Below are positions 28,164 through 37,942 of a stretch of 64,000 nucleotides of DNA, piece after piece; within the stretch, counting starts at the first letter, position 1, and each line of letters starts with the position of its first letter. Position numbers and translations under genes: made by a program. The stretch spans positions 868,001-932,000 of the forward strand of contig NZ_CP079737.1 in the NCBI RefSeq assembly GCF_019916025.1, given 5' to 3'. The notes beneath the pieces were generated by a model that was given only the letters and a program-made list of their open reading frames with translations, was not told the origin of the DNA and made no database searches. This DNA comes from Paraclostridium bifermentans. Its GTDB lineage: Bacteria > Bacillota > Clostridia > Peptostreptococcales > Peptostreptococcaceae.

Positions 28164-28353
28164 ATGTATTAAATTTTACATAATAAGCAAATAATAAATA
28201 AAAACAAATATTTGCTAATTACGTTTTGTATCTCTAAATTATATTGATGAAAGCTAGTAATTTACTTTTATGTTGTTAAATTATAGTATTTTTGATAAGA
28301 TAGTACATAGGATACTAAACGCGGTTTTTAATAAAGAGGAGGTACAAGCATTA

Positions 28354-30483
28354 ATGTTTGAACATAAAGTTTTTAAAATGGATTTTGCAGGAAGAGAGCT
28401 TTCTGTTGAAATAGGAAAAATTGCCGAACTAGCTAGTGGAAGTGCCATACTTCAGTATGGTGAGACTATGGTTATGGTTAATACTTCAAAGTCAGCGCAA
28501 CCAAGAGATGGAATAGATTTCTTCCCTTTAAGTGTTGATTATGAAGAAAAATTATATTCAGTAGGAAAGATACCTGGAGGATTCTTAAAAAGAGAAGGAA
28601 AACCTTCAGAAAAAGCTATACTTACATCAAGACTTATAGATAGACCTATAAGACCTTTATTCCCAAAAGGATTTAGAAATGATGTACAAGTAGTAGCAAC
28701 AGTTTTATCAGTTGATCAAGATTGTACACCTGATATAGTAGCAATGATAGGTTCATCTATAGCATTATCTATATCTGATATACCATTTAATGGACCTACA
28801 GGATCTGTATCAGTAGGATTAGTAGATGGTGCATTTGTTATAAATCCAACTGCTGAGCAAAGAGAAAAGAGTTCTCTACATCTTGTAGTATCAGGAACGA
28901 AAGATGCTATAATGATGGTTGAAGCAGGTGCAGAAGAAATACCAGATGAATTAATGTTAGAAGCTATATTATTTGCTCATAAAGAAATTAAAAAAGTTGT
29001 TGAGTTTATAGAGACTATAGTTGCTGAAGTTGGAAAAGAAAAAATAGAAGTTACTCTTTTTGAAATAAATGCAGACGTAGAAAAAGCTGTTCGTGAATTT
29101 GCTACAGATAAAATGAAAGAAGCGGTTAAAACTGTAGAAAAGCTTGAAAGAATGGAAAAAATGGATGCAGTAAAAGAAGCTACTTTTGAAAACTTTGAAG
29201 ATATAGTAGAAGAATTTGGTCAAGATATAGAAGAAACATTACATGCTATAATAAAAGAGCAAGTAAGAAAGCTTATAGTACATGAAAATGTAAGACCAGA
29301 TAACAGAAAGCCAGATGAAATAAGACCTATATGGTGTGATAATGGATTCATACCAAGAGCTCATGGATCTGGATTATTTACAAGAGGACAAACTCAAGTA
29401 ATGTCTATAGCAACTTTAGGAGCTTTAGGTGATGTTCAAATACTTGATGGACTTGATGAAGAAGAAAGTAAAAGATATATGCATCATTACAACTTCCCAG
29501 CATACAGTGTTGGAGAAGCTAGACCTTCAAGAGGTCCAGGTAGAAGAGAGATAGGACATGGAGCATTAGCTGAAAGAGCATTACTTCCTGTGATACCTTC
29601 TAAAGAAGATTTCCCATATGCAATAAGAGTTGTTTCTGAAGTTTTAAGTTCAAATGGATCAACATCTCAAGGTAGTGTATGTGGATCAACATTATCTCTT
29701 TTAGATGCAGGTGTGCCATTAAAAGATATGGTAGCAGGTATAGCTATGGGACTTATAAAACATGACGATAAAGTTGCGGTACTTTCAGATATACAAGGTA
29801 TGGAAGACCACTTAGGAGACATGGACTTTAAAGTTGCAGGTACTGAGCACGGTATAACTGCTATACAAATGGATATAAAAATAGCTGGTATAGATGAAGA
29901 AGTTTTAAGAACTGCTTTAAAGCAAGCTAAAGTAGGTAGAATTCATATATTAAATGAAATGAGAAAAACTATAGCTGCTCCTAAACCAGAGCTTTCTAAA
30001 TATGCACCTAAGATAGTAACAATGAATATAAATCCAGATAAGATAAGAGACGTTATAGGACCTGGTGGAAAAATAATAACTAAGATTATAGATGAAACTG
30101 GAGTTAAAATAGATATAGAACAAACTGGAGAAGTATTTATAAGTGGAATAGACGCTGAAATGATAGCTAAGGCTCAAGAACTTATAAATAATATAGTTGC
30201 AGAAGCTGAAGTAGGTGAAACTTACACAGGTAAAGTAACTAGAATAATGAATTTTGGAGCATTCGTTGAAGTACTTCCAGGAAAAGAAGGACTACTTCAC
30301 ATATCTCATATAGCTCATGAAAGAGTAAATAAGGTTGAGGATGTTTTAAATATAGGTGATGAAGTAACAGTTAAGGTAACTGAAATCGATGAAAAAGGTA
30401 GAGTTAACTTATCTAGAAAAGCACTTTTACCAAAACCAGAGAAAAAAGAAGTTAAAGAAGTAAAAGAAAATAAAGAAAAATAA
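28354..30483 (+). CDS. pnp: Polynucleotide phosphorylase
   Basis: 709-residue 3'-5' phosphorolytic exoribonuclease: two RNase PH domains joined by a helical linker, then KH and S1 domains ([24 protein letters not shown]). The start is the ATG at 28354: GAGGAGG ends 11 bases before it and the protein then begins [19 protein letters not shown] as in homologues; the frame stays open to 28270 but without SD. An RNA-degradation partner of RNase Y encoded at 42.3 kb. Strong terminator follows. Confidence 0.96.
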   Translation: MFEHKVFKMDFAGRELSVEIGKIAELASGSAILQYGETMVMVNTSKSAQPRDGIDFFPLSVDYEEKLYSVGKIPGGFLKREGKPSEKAILTSRLIDRPIRPLFPKGFRNDVQVVATVLSVDQDCTPDIVAMIGSSIALSISDIPFNGPTGSVSVGLVDGAFVINPTAEQREKSSLHLVVSGTKDAIMMVEAGAEEIPDELMLEAILFAHKEIKKVVEFIETIVAEVGKEKIEVTLFEINADVEKAVREFATDKMKEAVKTVEKLERMEKMDAVKEATFENFEDIVEEFGQDIEETLHAIIKEQVRKLIVHENVRPDNRKPDEIRPIWCDNGFIPRAHGSGLFTRGQTQVMSIATLGALGDVQILDGLDEEESKRYMHHYNFPAYSVGEARPSRGPGRREIGHGALAERALLPVIPSKEDFPYAIRVVSEVLSSNGSTSQGSVCGSTLSLLDAGVPLKDMVAGIAMGLIKHDDKVAVLSDIQGMEDHLGDMDFKVAGTEHGITAIQMDIKIAGIDEEVLRTALKQAKVGRIHILNEMRKTIAAPKPELSKYAPKIVTMNINPDKIRDVIGPGGKIITKIIDETGVKIDIEQTGEVFISGIDAEMIAKAQELINNIVAEAEVGETYTGKVTRIMNFGAFVEVLPGKEGLLHISHIAHERVNKVEDVLNIGDEVTVKVTEIDEKGRVNLSRKALLPKPEKKEVKEVKENKEK

Positions 30484-30512
30484 ATTATAGTCTGTTTAGA
30501 TTATATATAAAT

Positions 30513-30557
30513 AAAAAAAGGAGACATATCTAAGTATTAGATATGTCTCCTTTTTTT
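30513..30557 (+). terminator. Terminator of pnp
   Basis: 21-bp perfect stem (30513-30533 with 30537-30557), 3-nt loop, including A- and T-runs; core GGAGACATATC. It could act on both strands. Confidence 0.9.
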
Positions 30558-30577
30558 ATTTATACCTCACAAAAGAA

Positions 30578-30662
30578 GCGAAGATTAAAAGCTATATATT
30601 GACGAAACACTTACAAGCAAAGCTTGTCGTGTGAAGGAAATATATAGCTTTTAATCGAGCGC
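30578..30662. repeat. Structured palindrome, possible RNA gene or miniature palindromic element
   Basis: A perfect 18-bp inverted repeat, 30583-30600 with 30639-30656 (core AAAAGCTATATATT), encloses a second nested hairpin (ACAC and ACAAGC at 30607-30618 with GCTTGT and GTGT at 30622-30632, loop AAA). GCG at 30578-30580 can pair with CGC at 30660-30662. It lies after the pnp terminator and about 150 bases before ylxY, with no ORF. No T-run follows, so it is not a simple terminator. Flanks are more GC-rich than the surroundings (GAGCGCCCCACAC). Confidence 0.6.
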
Positions 30663-30812
30663 CCCACACAATAAGCATTTTTTGCAATGATAAAAGCAAT
30701 TTAAGTTATAGGGAAGTTTAAATATATAATATATAATAAAAATGCATAAAAGGTAAACTGTCCTAATACAATTTAATGAATAAATAAATTGTACATATTG
30801 GGAGGGACTTTT

Positions 30813-31556
30813 ATGATAATGATGGTTCTTAATAAAAAAAAGCTAAAAAAAATTTTCATAATAGTATTAGTTATAATATTAGCAATTATAGGTGTTGCAT
30901 TTATGACAAAAGATAAAGCTAAGCCTACGTTTAACATGTTTTATAGAGCTGGTGAGCCATATTACAGTGGAACAAAAGAAAAAAGTGGATACGTTGCAAT
31001 AAGTTGCAACGTAGACCTTGGTTGGGAAACTGAATACTTAGAAAAAATTTTAAAGGTATTAGATGAAAAAAAGGCTAAAATAACTTTTGCTGTAACAGGT
31101 AGATGGGCAGAAGAAAATCCTGAACTTTTATTAGAAATTCAAAAAAAGGGACATGAAATTGCAAATCACGGATACAAACATCTAGATTATGGAACTTTAG
31201 ACTATGATAAAAACTACGAACAAATAAAGACATCAAAAGAAATAATTGAAAATATAACAAAAACAGAAACTAAGTTTTTTCAAGCTCCAGGAGGATCATT
31301 TAATAAAGACACAGTAAAAGCGTGTAACGACTTGGGTTATATACCTTATAAATGGGATATAGACACAATAGATTGGAAAAATAGACAAGAACCTGAAGTT
31401 ATTATACAAAGGGTTAAATCTAAAGATATGAAAGATTCTAGCATAATACTTATGCATCCTACATATGCAAGTGCAGAGGGAATTGATGATATAATAAAAA
31501 TCATAGAAGAAAAGGAATTAAAGCCAGGTAAACTTAGTGATGTATTTAATTTATAA
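30813..31556 (+). CDS. ylxY: YlxY-like polysaccharide deacetylase-fold protein
   Basis: 247 residues with an N-terminal membrane helix (about 10-31) and an extracytoplasmic NodB fold. The usual TFDDG motif reads NVDLG: Asp68 (catalytic base) stays but the second Asp, a metal ligand, is Leu69. The HxxxH pair (NHGYKH) and the APGGSF arginine-loop equivalent remain, the latter without Arg. Position after pnp and before an M16 peptidase equals B. subtilis ylxY. SD GGGAGGG sets the start at 30813. Activity may be reduced or changed. Confidence 0.82.
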   Translation: MIMMVLNKKKLKKIFIIVLVIILAIIGVAFMTKDKAKPTFNMFYRAGEPYYSGTKEKSGYVAISCNVDLGWETEYLEKILKVLDEKKAKITFAVTGRWAEENPELLLEIQKKGHEIANHGYKHLDYGTLDYDKNYEQIKTSKEIIENITKTETKFFQAPGGSFNKDTVKACNDLGYIPYKWDIDTIDWKNRQEPEVIIQRVKSKDMKDSSIILMHPTYASAEGIDDIIKIIEEKELKPGKLSDVFNL

Positions 31557-31675
31557 AATTATTTTGATATTGAATAATTGACTTTACTAACTTATAATTT
31601 AAAAGACATTGATTAAGATAAAAAGCTTATATGATTATCATAAATATTTTAATGCACAAAAATTGGAGGATGAGT

Positions 31676-32920
31676 ATGTATAAAACACACACATTGAGTA
31701 ATGGACTAACAATAATAGGGGAAGAAATACCTTATCTAAAATCTATAACATTAGGTGTTTGGGTAAATGCAGGGTCTAGAATAGAAAATGAAGAGCTAGG
31801 TGGGATATCGCATTTTATAGAACATATGCTTTTTAAAGGTAGTAAAAATAGAACTTCTAAAGAAATCGCAAGCACTATAGATAACTTAGGAGGTCAAATA
31901 AATGCTTTTACGAGTAAGGAATGTACTTGTTATTATGTAAAGTTATTAGATGAACATATAGACATTGGAATTGATATATTAAGTGATATGTTTTTAAATC
32001 CTTTGTTTGATGAAAAGGATATAGATAAGGAAAGACAAGTTATAATAGAAGAATTAAAAATGTATGAAGATTCTCCTGAGGACTTAGTGTACGATCTTCT
32101 TATGGAAGGAATATACAAAACTGATGCCTTAGGTATGAATATAATAGGGACGGAAGAATCGTTATATAATATGAATAGAAATACTATAAAAAATTATTTC
32201 AATAAGTATTATGTAGCAAGTAACTCTGTAATATCTATAAGTGGAAACTTTAAATTTGAAGAAATGGTAAATTTAATAGAATCCAAGTTTAAAGATTTAC
32301 CAATGGGAAATGTAGATATCGAAATAACTGAACCTGAGTTTCATCCGTGCTTTATAGCTAGAAACAAAGATACAGAACAAGTTAATTTAGCGATAAGTTT
32401 AAAAGCTATTCCTCTAGAGTATAGAGAAGATGCCTATGCATTATCTATAATAAATAATATTTTCGGAGGAAGTATAAGCTCAAGATTATTTCAAAATATA
32501 AGGGAAAATAAAGGACTAGTATACTCAATATACTCTGCACCTAGCCTTTATAGGAAAAGCGGAGAACTTGGAATTTATGCTAGTATGAGTAACGAAAATC
32601 TAAAAAAAGTATATAATTTAGTATTAGAAGAAATTGACAACCTAAGACAGAATCATCTTACAGATAAAGAGATAAAAGAAAGTAAGGAACAGTTAAAAGG
32701 AAGTTATATTCTTGGATTAGAGAGTACTAGCAGCAGAATGATGTCAATTGGTAAAGCAATGGTATTAACAAAAAAGGTGAAAAATCCTAATGATATCATA
32801 GAAAGTATAAATAATATTGACAAGGCTAGAATAGACTTAATTATAGACAAGGTATTTAATAGAGAAAATATTGGAGTCTGTATTGTAGGAAGAGATGTAG
32901 AGGGTATAACTTTAGACTAA
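31676..32920 (+). CDS. mlpA: M16-family zinc peptidase (MlpA/YmxG)
   Basis: 414-residue inverzincin. HFIEH at residues 46-50 gives the HxxEH zinc site, with the second Glu about 75 residues later in the VIIEELKMYED region. N-terminal half catalytic, C-terminal half the inactive repeat with RENKGLVYSIYSA. Related to mitochondrial processing peptidase beta; in Bacillus it lies in the same place after ylxY. GGAGG 6 bases before the ATG at 31676 fixes the start. Physiological substrate unknown. Confidence 0.9.
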   Translation: MYKTHTLSNGLTIIGEEIPYLKSITLGVWVNAGSRIENEELGGISHFIEHMLFKGSKNRTSKEIASTIDNLGGQINAFTSKECTCYYVKLLDEHIDIGIDILSDMFLNPLFDEKDIDKERQVIIEELKMYEDSPEDLVYDLLMEGIYKTDALGMNIIGTEESLYNMNRNTIKNYFNKYYVASNSVISISGNFKFEEMVNLIESKFKDLPMGNVDIEITEPEFHPCFIARNKDTEQVNLAISLKAIPLEYREDAYALSIINNIFGGSISSRLFQNIRENKGLVYSIYSAPSLYRKSGELGIYASMSNENLKKVYNLVLEEIDNLRQNHLTDKEIKESKEQLKGSYILGLESTSSRMMSIGKAMVLTKKVKNPNDIIESINNIDKARIDLIIDKVFNRENIGVCIVGRDVEGITLD

Positions 32921-32986
32921 CTAGACTAGACATATAATCAAGGTTATCTATATTGGATACATATTAGTTTATATGGGGGGATACTT

Positions 32987-33232
32987 ATGAATTTATCTGA
33001 AGTAGCAGGTAAAGAGATTGTAAACTTAGTTACAGGAGAAAGATTAGGAGTTGTTGGAGAGTGCGACCTTATAATTGAAGACACTACAGGAAAAATACTA
33101 GCTTTATTAATCCCTAGGGAAAGAGGATTTTTAGGATTTAGAAAAGATAAATCGGTACTAGAAGTACCATGGAGAAATGTAAAAAAAATTGGTAATGACA
33201 TGATTATAATAGAATACGAAGGAGTTTACTAG
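32987..33232 (+). CDS. ymxH: PRC-barrel protein of the YlmC/YmxH family
   Basis: 81 residues, one PRC barrel: LSEVAGKEIVNLVTGERLG then IPWRNVKKIGNDMI-like end. YmxH of Bacillus is sporulation-associated and occupies the same position. SD is a six-G run (32975-32980) 6 bases before the ATG. Function not established. Confidence 0.85.
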   Translation: MNLSEVAGKEIVNLVTGERLGVVGECDLIIEDTTGKILALLIPRERGFLGFRKDKSVLEVPWRNVKKIGNDMIIIEYEGVY

Positions 33233-33241
33233 GAGGATAAT

Positions 33242-34453
33242 ATGACGATAGTAGTTCAAAAATTTGGTGGGACATCTGTGGAATCTTATGAAAAAATGCA
33301 ACAAGTTTGCAATATAATAAAAAACTATAAAGAAAAAGGATTAGACTTAGTTGTAGTAGTTTCTGCTATGGGAAGAAAAGGAGCTCCATATGCAACTGAT
33401 ACATTGATAAATCTGTGTAAAAATGTAAATGAAAATTCTTCTAAAAGAGAATTGGATTTAATAATGTCTTGTGGAGAGATAATATCAGGAACTATACTTA
33501 CTAATATGCTAAAAGGAAATGGGATAGATGCAGTATTTTTAACTGGTAGTCAAGCTGGTATATATACAGATGGGAAATTTTCAGATTCAAGAATATTAGA
33601 TATAAAACCAGAAAGAATATATAAAGAATTAGATGAAGGTAAAGTTGTTATTGTAGCCGGGTTCCAAGGAACTACAGAAAGTGGAGAAGTAACAACTCTT
33701 GGTAGAGGTGGAAGCGATACATCTGCTGTTGCTATAGGTAAAGCTTTAGAATGTGAAACTGTTGAAATTTATACAGACGTTGATGGAATAATGACAGCAG
33801 ATCCTAGAGTAGAACCGGAAGCTAAAGTTTTAGATTATATAAATTATGAAGAAGTTTTTCAAATGGCAGATAAAGGTGCAAAGGTAATTCATCCAAGAGC
33901 TGTTGAAATTGCAAAAAGCGGATCTATAGCTTTAAATATAAAAAATACTTTAAACCCATCTCATCCAGGTACTAGAATAAGCGGGATGAGCCCTAAATTT
34001 GAAGTAAACAAAGAAGCAAAATCTTTACACACTATGACTGCAGTAGCACATAAAAATGGAATTACTCAAATAAAAGTTAAATCTAAAGAAGATATATTTA
34101 CAGATATAATGAATGAAATTGAATCAAATGAAATTAGTTTAGATATGATAAACTTTTTCGTTGAAGAAAAAGCTTTTGTAATAGACCATGAAAAGTTAAA
34201 TATATTAAAAGATATACTTAATAATCATGACCTTGAGTATACTGTTAAAGAAAACTGTGCAAAAGTAACTCTTATAGGTACAAAAATGACAGGTATTCCT
34301 GGAGTTATGGCAAAGATTGTAAGAGCTTTATCTAAAGCTAAAATAAACTTATTACAAACATCGGATTCAAACATGACTATATCTTGTTTAGTTGAAGAAA
34401 AAGATATGAAATCAGCTGTTCATGCTATACATGATGAATTTAAATTAAATTAA
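33242..34453 (+). CDS. dapG: Aspartokinase
   Basis: 403 residues; phosphorylates aspartate, first step to diaminopimelate, lysine, threonine and methionine. VVQKFGGTSVES opens the kinase domain, then GRGGSDTSAVA and two C-terminal ACT domains (about 265-400), which imply feedback control. The gene order ymxH-aspartokinase-tepA matches the B. subtilis dapG region, but the dipicolinate (spoVFAB), asd and dapA genes of Bacillus are absent here. SD AGGAGG. Confidence 0.93.
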   Translation: MTIVVQKFGGTSVESYEKMQQVCNIIKNYKEKGLDLVVVVSAMGRKGAPYATDTLINLCKNVNENSSKRELDLIMSCGEIISGTILTNMLKGNGIDAVFLTGSQAGIYTDGKFSDSRILDIKPERIYKELDEGKVVIVAGFQGTTESGEVTTLGRGGSDTSAVAIGKALECETVEIYTDVDGIMTADPRVEPEAKVLDYINYEEVFQMADKGAKVIHPRAVEIAKSGSIALNIKNTLNPSHPGTRISGMSPKFEVNKEAKSLHTMTAVAHKNGITQIKVKSKEDIFTDIMNEIESNEISLDMINFFVEEKAFVIDHEKLNILKDILNNHDLEYTVKENCAKVTLIGTKMTGIPGVMAKIVRALSKAKINLLQTSDSNMTISCLVEEKDMKSAVHAIHDEFKLN

Positions 34454-34457
34454 TAAT

Positions 34458-34513
34458 ATCCTCCTTTTTTGGTTAACTTATATGTAAAGTTAAACAAATA
34501 GGAGGATTTTTTT
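34458..34513 (+). terminator. Terminator-shaped hairpin that contains the SD of the next small ORF
   Basis: ATCCTCCT (34458-34465) pairs with AGGAGGAT (34500-34507); inside it TTAACTT (34473-34479) pairs with AAGTTAA (34487-34493). Seven T (34507-34513) follow, then ATG at once. The hairpin therefore both resembles an intrinsic terminator for the aspartokinase gene and sequesters the Shine-Dalgarno AGGAGGA of the 50-codon ORF. Confidence 0.7.
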
Positions 34514-34666
34514 ATGTCTAATAAAAAAATAAAAAATAAACAGCCAAATACTAAATTAGAATTTGCAGAAGAACTAAATTTACCAGCTAACTCTAGACCT
34601 AGAAAAAGTGGATCAGTAGCTCAAAATACATCAAGACCTATAAGTAAACATCCAAAAGAAAAGTAG
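34514..34666 (+). CDS. Small basic hydrophilic protein, 50 residues, unknown
   Basis: ATG at 34514 after AGGAGGA with 7 bases; 50 codons, stop TAG at 34664. The protein begins MSNKKIKNKQPNTKLEFAEE and is rich in Lys, Asn, Ser and Pro with no hydrophobic segment or cysteine; size and composition recall minor spore proteins (SASP-like), but no family was recognised. It lies 30 bases before tepA in the same direction, so cotranscription is likely. Its SD is inside a terminator-like hairpin. Codon use matches the neighbours. Confidence 0.6.
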   Translation: MSNKKIKNKQPNTKLEFAEELNLPANSRPRKSGSVAQNTSRPISKHPKEK

Positions 34667-34696
34667 ATAAAAATAAGTCTTAGAAGGAGGCTACAT

Positions 34697-35452
34697 ATGA
34701 ATCTTTTCAATGATGAAAAAAATAGAAAAATACAGCTAAAGTCAGAAGAAGATGATGAGAGAGAAGAAGAAAGTGAAGATATACAAAATATAAAACAAAT
34801 GGGTGTTCCTAATATGCCCAACCAAAATATAAAGGACATACAATGTATAACTATAATTGGTGAAATTGAAGGTCACTTTGCAGGAAACCCACAAAAAAAA
34901 TCTACAAAATATGAACATATAATACCTATGTTGTTTGAAATAGAAGAAAATCAAAATATAAAAGGGGTATTAGTAATTTTAAACACTGTTGGAGGAGATG
35001 TTGAAGCTGGACTTGCTATGGCAGAACTTATGAATAGTGTATCTAAAAAAGTAGTAACATTAGTATTAGGAGGTAGTCATAGTATAGGAGTTCCGCTTGC
35101 AACTGCAGGTGATTATTCATTTATAGCTCCAACTGCAACTATGATTGTTCACCCTATAAGAACAAATGGACTTGTTATTGGAGTTAATGAGACATTTGAA
35201 TACTTTAAAAAAATGCAAGAGCGTATAACTAGATTTATAATTAGAACTTCAGATATAGAAAAAGAAGAATTAGAAAAGCTTATGCATTCAAAAGAGGAAT
35301 TAGTAAGTGATGTGGGTAGTGTTTTAATAGGTAAAGAGGCAGTTGATTGTGGTCTTATTGATGAAGTTGGCGGATTAAAAGAGGCAATGGCTAAATTAAG
35401 AGAATTAATTAATGAAGACGATAATGATAGTAACAACAATGTAATTAAATAA
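34697..35452 (+). CDS. tepA: TepA-like ClpP-family serine protease
   Basis: 251 residues. After a charged N-terminus (about 1-45) comes a ClpP fold: VLVILNTVGGDVEAGLAMAE, GGSHSIGVPLATAG with the nucleophile Ser129, and MIVHPIR with the His. TepA of B. subtilis has been linked to secretion and to degrading spore coat/SASP proteins in germination. Position before ftsK/spoIIIE matches Bacillus. No ClpX-type ATPase is nearby. SD AGAAGGAGG. Confidence 0.88.
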   Translation: MNLFNDEKNRKIQLKSEEDDEREEESEDIQNIKQMGVPNMPNQNIKDIQCITIIGEIEGHFAGNPQKKSTKYEHIIPMLFEIEENQNIKGVLVILNTVGGDVEAGLAMAELMNSVSKKVVTLVLGGSHSIGVPLATAGDYSFIAPTATMIVHPIRTNGLVIGVNETFEYFKKMQERITRFIIRTSDIEKEELEKLMHSKEELVSDVGSVLIGKEAVDCGLIDEVGGLKEAMAKLRELINEDDNDSNNNVIK

Positions 35453-35495
35453 AATTTGTTTAAATAACATAAAATATGATATAATTAAAAGATAT

Positions 35496-35530
35496 AAAAG
35501 TGTTAGTGTTTAAATACATTAGCACTTTTT
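35496..35530 (+). terminator. Terminator of tepA
   Basis: AAAGTGTTAGTG with CATTAGCACTTT (two G-U pairs), 8-nt loop, T-run. It ends about 50 bases before ftsK. Confidence 0.75.
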
Positions 35531-35588
35531 GCTATGATTTTGGAATTTATTAATTCTTGTATAAATTTATTTTTAAGAGGTGAGATTG

Positions 35589-37940
35589 ATGGCTAAGAAA
35601 AAATCTAAAAAGAAAAAGAAGATAGAATCAAGTTTTTCAGCTGAGTACAATAACCTTATAACTATATTTATTGGTATATTTTTATTATATAGTTTAAACT
35701 CTAGTTCAATGGGGTTATTAGGTACGGTTATTCAAAATATATTTAAAGGATTATTTGGAGGATTAGCAGTAGCAATTCCGTTTATAATCATTATTAGTGG
35801 TATCTTAGGGTTTTTCGAGAAGAATGAATATATATACAGAATTAAAAATGCTAAAATATACTATTTAGGTGTGTTTTTTATATTCATATTCTACGGACTT
35901 TTAAATGCTAAAAATTTACCTATAGATAGTCCGACCAATTCGTATGTAATTAAAGAAGTAAGTAAAGCTGCGGTTCAAGGTGAAGGATGTGGACTTATAG
36001 CTACATTTATCACATATTACGTTACAAAGATTTTAGGTGTAACAGGAGCATGGCTAATAAGTATATTTGCATTATTAATAACAGGTCTATTTACTTTTAA
36101 TATATCTTTAAAAGACTTAATTTATACTATAAAAGCAAAAGCTAAAAACAGTAAAGATAGTAATCTTACTTTTAAAGAAAAAGCTAAAGGTTTAAAAAAT
36201 GCTATGGTTAACATGGTAACTGAAGAAGTTGACGAAAATACTATGGTAACAAAGAATGACTTAAAAAATAAGTCAAATAAATCTAAGGATAAAGAAAAAA
36301 ATATTGAAGAATACGACAATGATAAAACAATAAAAATTGTTGGATTTAATAAAGCTGAAGATGATTACTTAGAAATATTAGAGGGCACTCAAAGTATGCC
36401 TGAATTAGAAGTTTTAAAAGAATTACAAAAGGCTAAACCTACGCAAAAAACAGAGGTTACAAGTGTAAAAGAAAGCAATATAGAAAGTACACAGCCTATT
36501 GGGATTCAAACAAATTCTAAATATGAAAATTATACAAAACCTAGTATTGAGCTATTAAATAAAATAGATTCAAAGACTGATGACAAAAGCAAGAAAAAAG
36601 TTTTAAAAAATGCCTCATTATTAGAAAAGACTCTATCTGACTTTGGAGTTGAAGCGAAAGTAAATCAAGTTACTGTTGGACCTACTATAACTAGATATGA
36701 AATTCAGCCAAGTCCAGGTGTTAAAGTTAGTAAAATTGTTAACTTAACAGATGATATAGCCCTTAGCTTAGCGGCAAAAAGTATAAGAATAGAAGCTCCT
36801 ATACCAGGTAAAAGTGCTATTGGTATAGAGGTTCCAAATGAAGAAGCTCAAATGGTAACTTTAAGAGAAGTTCTTGAAAGTGAAGAATTTAATAATTTTA
36901 AATCACCATTAGCTATGGGACTTGGAAAAGATATAGCTGGCAAACCTATAATAGCTGATATTGGGAAAATGCCTCATTTACTTATAGCAGGATCTACAGG
37001 TTCTGGTAAAAGTGTGTGTGTAAATACTTTAATAAACAGTATTTTATATAAAGCAAACCCAGATGAAGTTAAATTTTTACTAATAGATCCAAAAGTTGTT
37101 GAACTTGCAAATTACAATGGAATACCACATTTATTAATACCAGTTGTAACTGATCCTAAAAAAGCTGCTAATGCTTTAAACTGGGCAGTTACTGAAATGA
37201 ATAGAAGATATAAATTATTTGCAGAATCAAGTGTAAAAGACATAACAAGTTATAATGAAAAAAGTGAAGAAAAACTTCCTAAGATAGTAATAATAATAGA
37301 CGAGCTTGCAGACCTTATGATGGTTAGTGCTAGTGATGTTGAAGATTATATATGTAGATTAGCTCAGATGGCAAGAGCTGCAGGAATGCATTTAATAGTT
37401 GCTACACAAAGACCTTCAGTAGATGTTATAACTGGAGTTATAAAAGCTAATATTCCATCTAGAATTGCGTTTGCAGTTTCATCTCAAACGGACTCTAGAA
37501 CTATACTTGATATGGGTGGAGCAGAAAAACTTCTAGGAAAAGGCGATATGTTATTCTATCCTTTAGGAGCAGCTAAACCAGTTAGATTACAAGGTGCGTT
37601 TATATCAGAATCAGAATCAGAAAGAGTAGTAGATTATGTAAAGAGTCAAGTTAATGAAGAAGTTAAATATGAAGAATGCATAGTAGATAGTATAGCTAAA
37701 ATATCTAAAGAGCAAGATAACGATGCTGATGAACTTTTAGGAGATGCAATAGAATTTGTAGTTGAAAGTGGACAAGCTTCAGCTTCTATGCTTCAAAGAA
37801 AATTTAAAATTGGATTTAATAGAGCGGCAAGACTTATAGATTCTATGGAAGAGAGATCTATAGTTGGTCAAAGTGAAGGAAGTAAACCTAGAAAGGTTTT
37901 AGTAAGTAAACAAGACTTAGAAAATTTAGAGGGTGAATAA
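35589..37940 (+). CDS. ftsK: DNA translocase FtsK/SpoIIIE
   Basis: 783 residues. Lysine-rich N-terminus, four membrane helices (about 20-180), charged linker, then the motor with Walker A GSTGSGKS near residue 466, Walker B IVIIIDELADLMM, and a C-terminal winged-helix gamma domain (about 715-780) that reads DNA polarity. It pumps chromosome DNA through the division or sporulation septum. The start is the ATG at 35589 after AAGAGGTGAG. Only 2 bases separate it from mnmH. Confidence 0.94.
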   Translation: MAKKKSKKKKKIESSFSAEYNNLITIFIGIFLLYSLNSSSMGLLGTVIQNIFKGLFGGLAVAIPFIIIISGILGFFEKNEYIYRIKNAKIYYLGVFFIFIFYGLLNAKNLPIDSPTNSYVIKEVSKAAVQGEGCGLIATFITYYVTKILGVTGAWLISIFALLITGLFTFNISLKDLIYTIKAKAKNSKDSNLTFKEKAKGLKNAMVNMVTEEVDENTMVTKNDLKNKSNKSKDKEKNIEEYDNDKTIKIVGFNKAEDDYLEILEGTQSMPELEVLKELQKAKPTQKTEVTSVKESNIESTQPIGIQTNSKYENYTKPSIELLNKIDSKTDDKSKKKVLKNASLLEKTLSDFGVEAKVNQVTVGPTITRYEIQPSPGVKVSKIVNLTDDIALSLAAKSIRIEAPIPGKSAIGIEVPNEEAQMVTLREVLESEEFNNFKSPLAMGLGKDIAGKPIIADIGKMPHLLIAGSTGSGKSVCVNTLINSILYKANPDEVKFLLIDPKVVELANYNGIPHLLIPVVTDPKKAANALNWAVTEMNRRYKLFAESSVKDITSYNEKSEEKLPKIVIIIDELADLMMVSASDVEDYICRLAQMARAAGMHLIVATQRPSVDVITGVIKANIPSRIAFAVSSQTDSRTILDMGGAEKLLGKGDMLFYPLGAAKPVRLQGAFISESESERVVDYVKSQVNEEVKYEECIVDSIAKISKEQDNDADELLGDAIEFVVESGQASASMLQRKFKIGFNRAARLIDSMEERSIVGQSEGSKPRKVLVSKQDLENLEGE

Positions 37941-37942
37941 AT

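Noticed and set aside
28190-28225. AGCAAATA/TATTTGCT inverted repeat after the DegV gene
   Set aside because: Long AT-rich loop and no T-run; too weak to call a terminator or operator.
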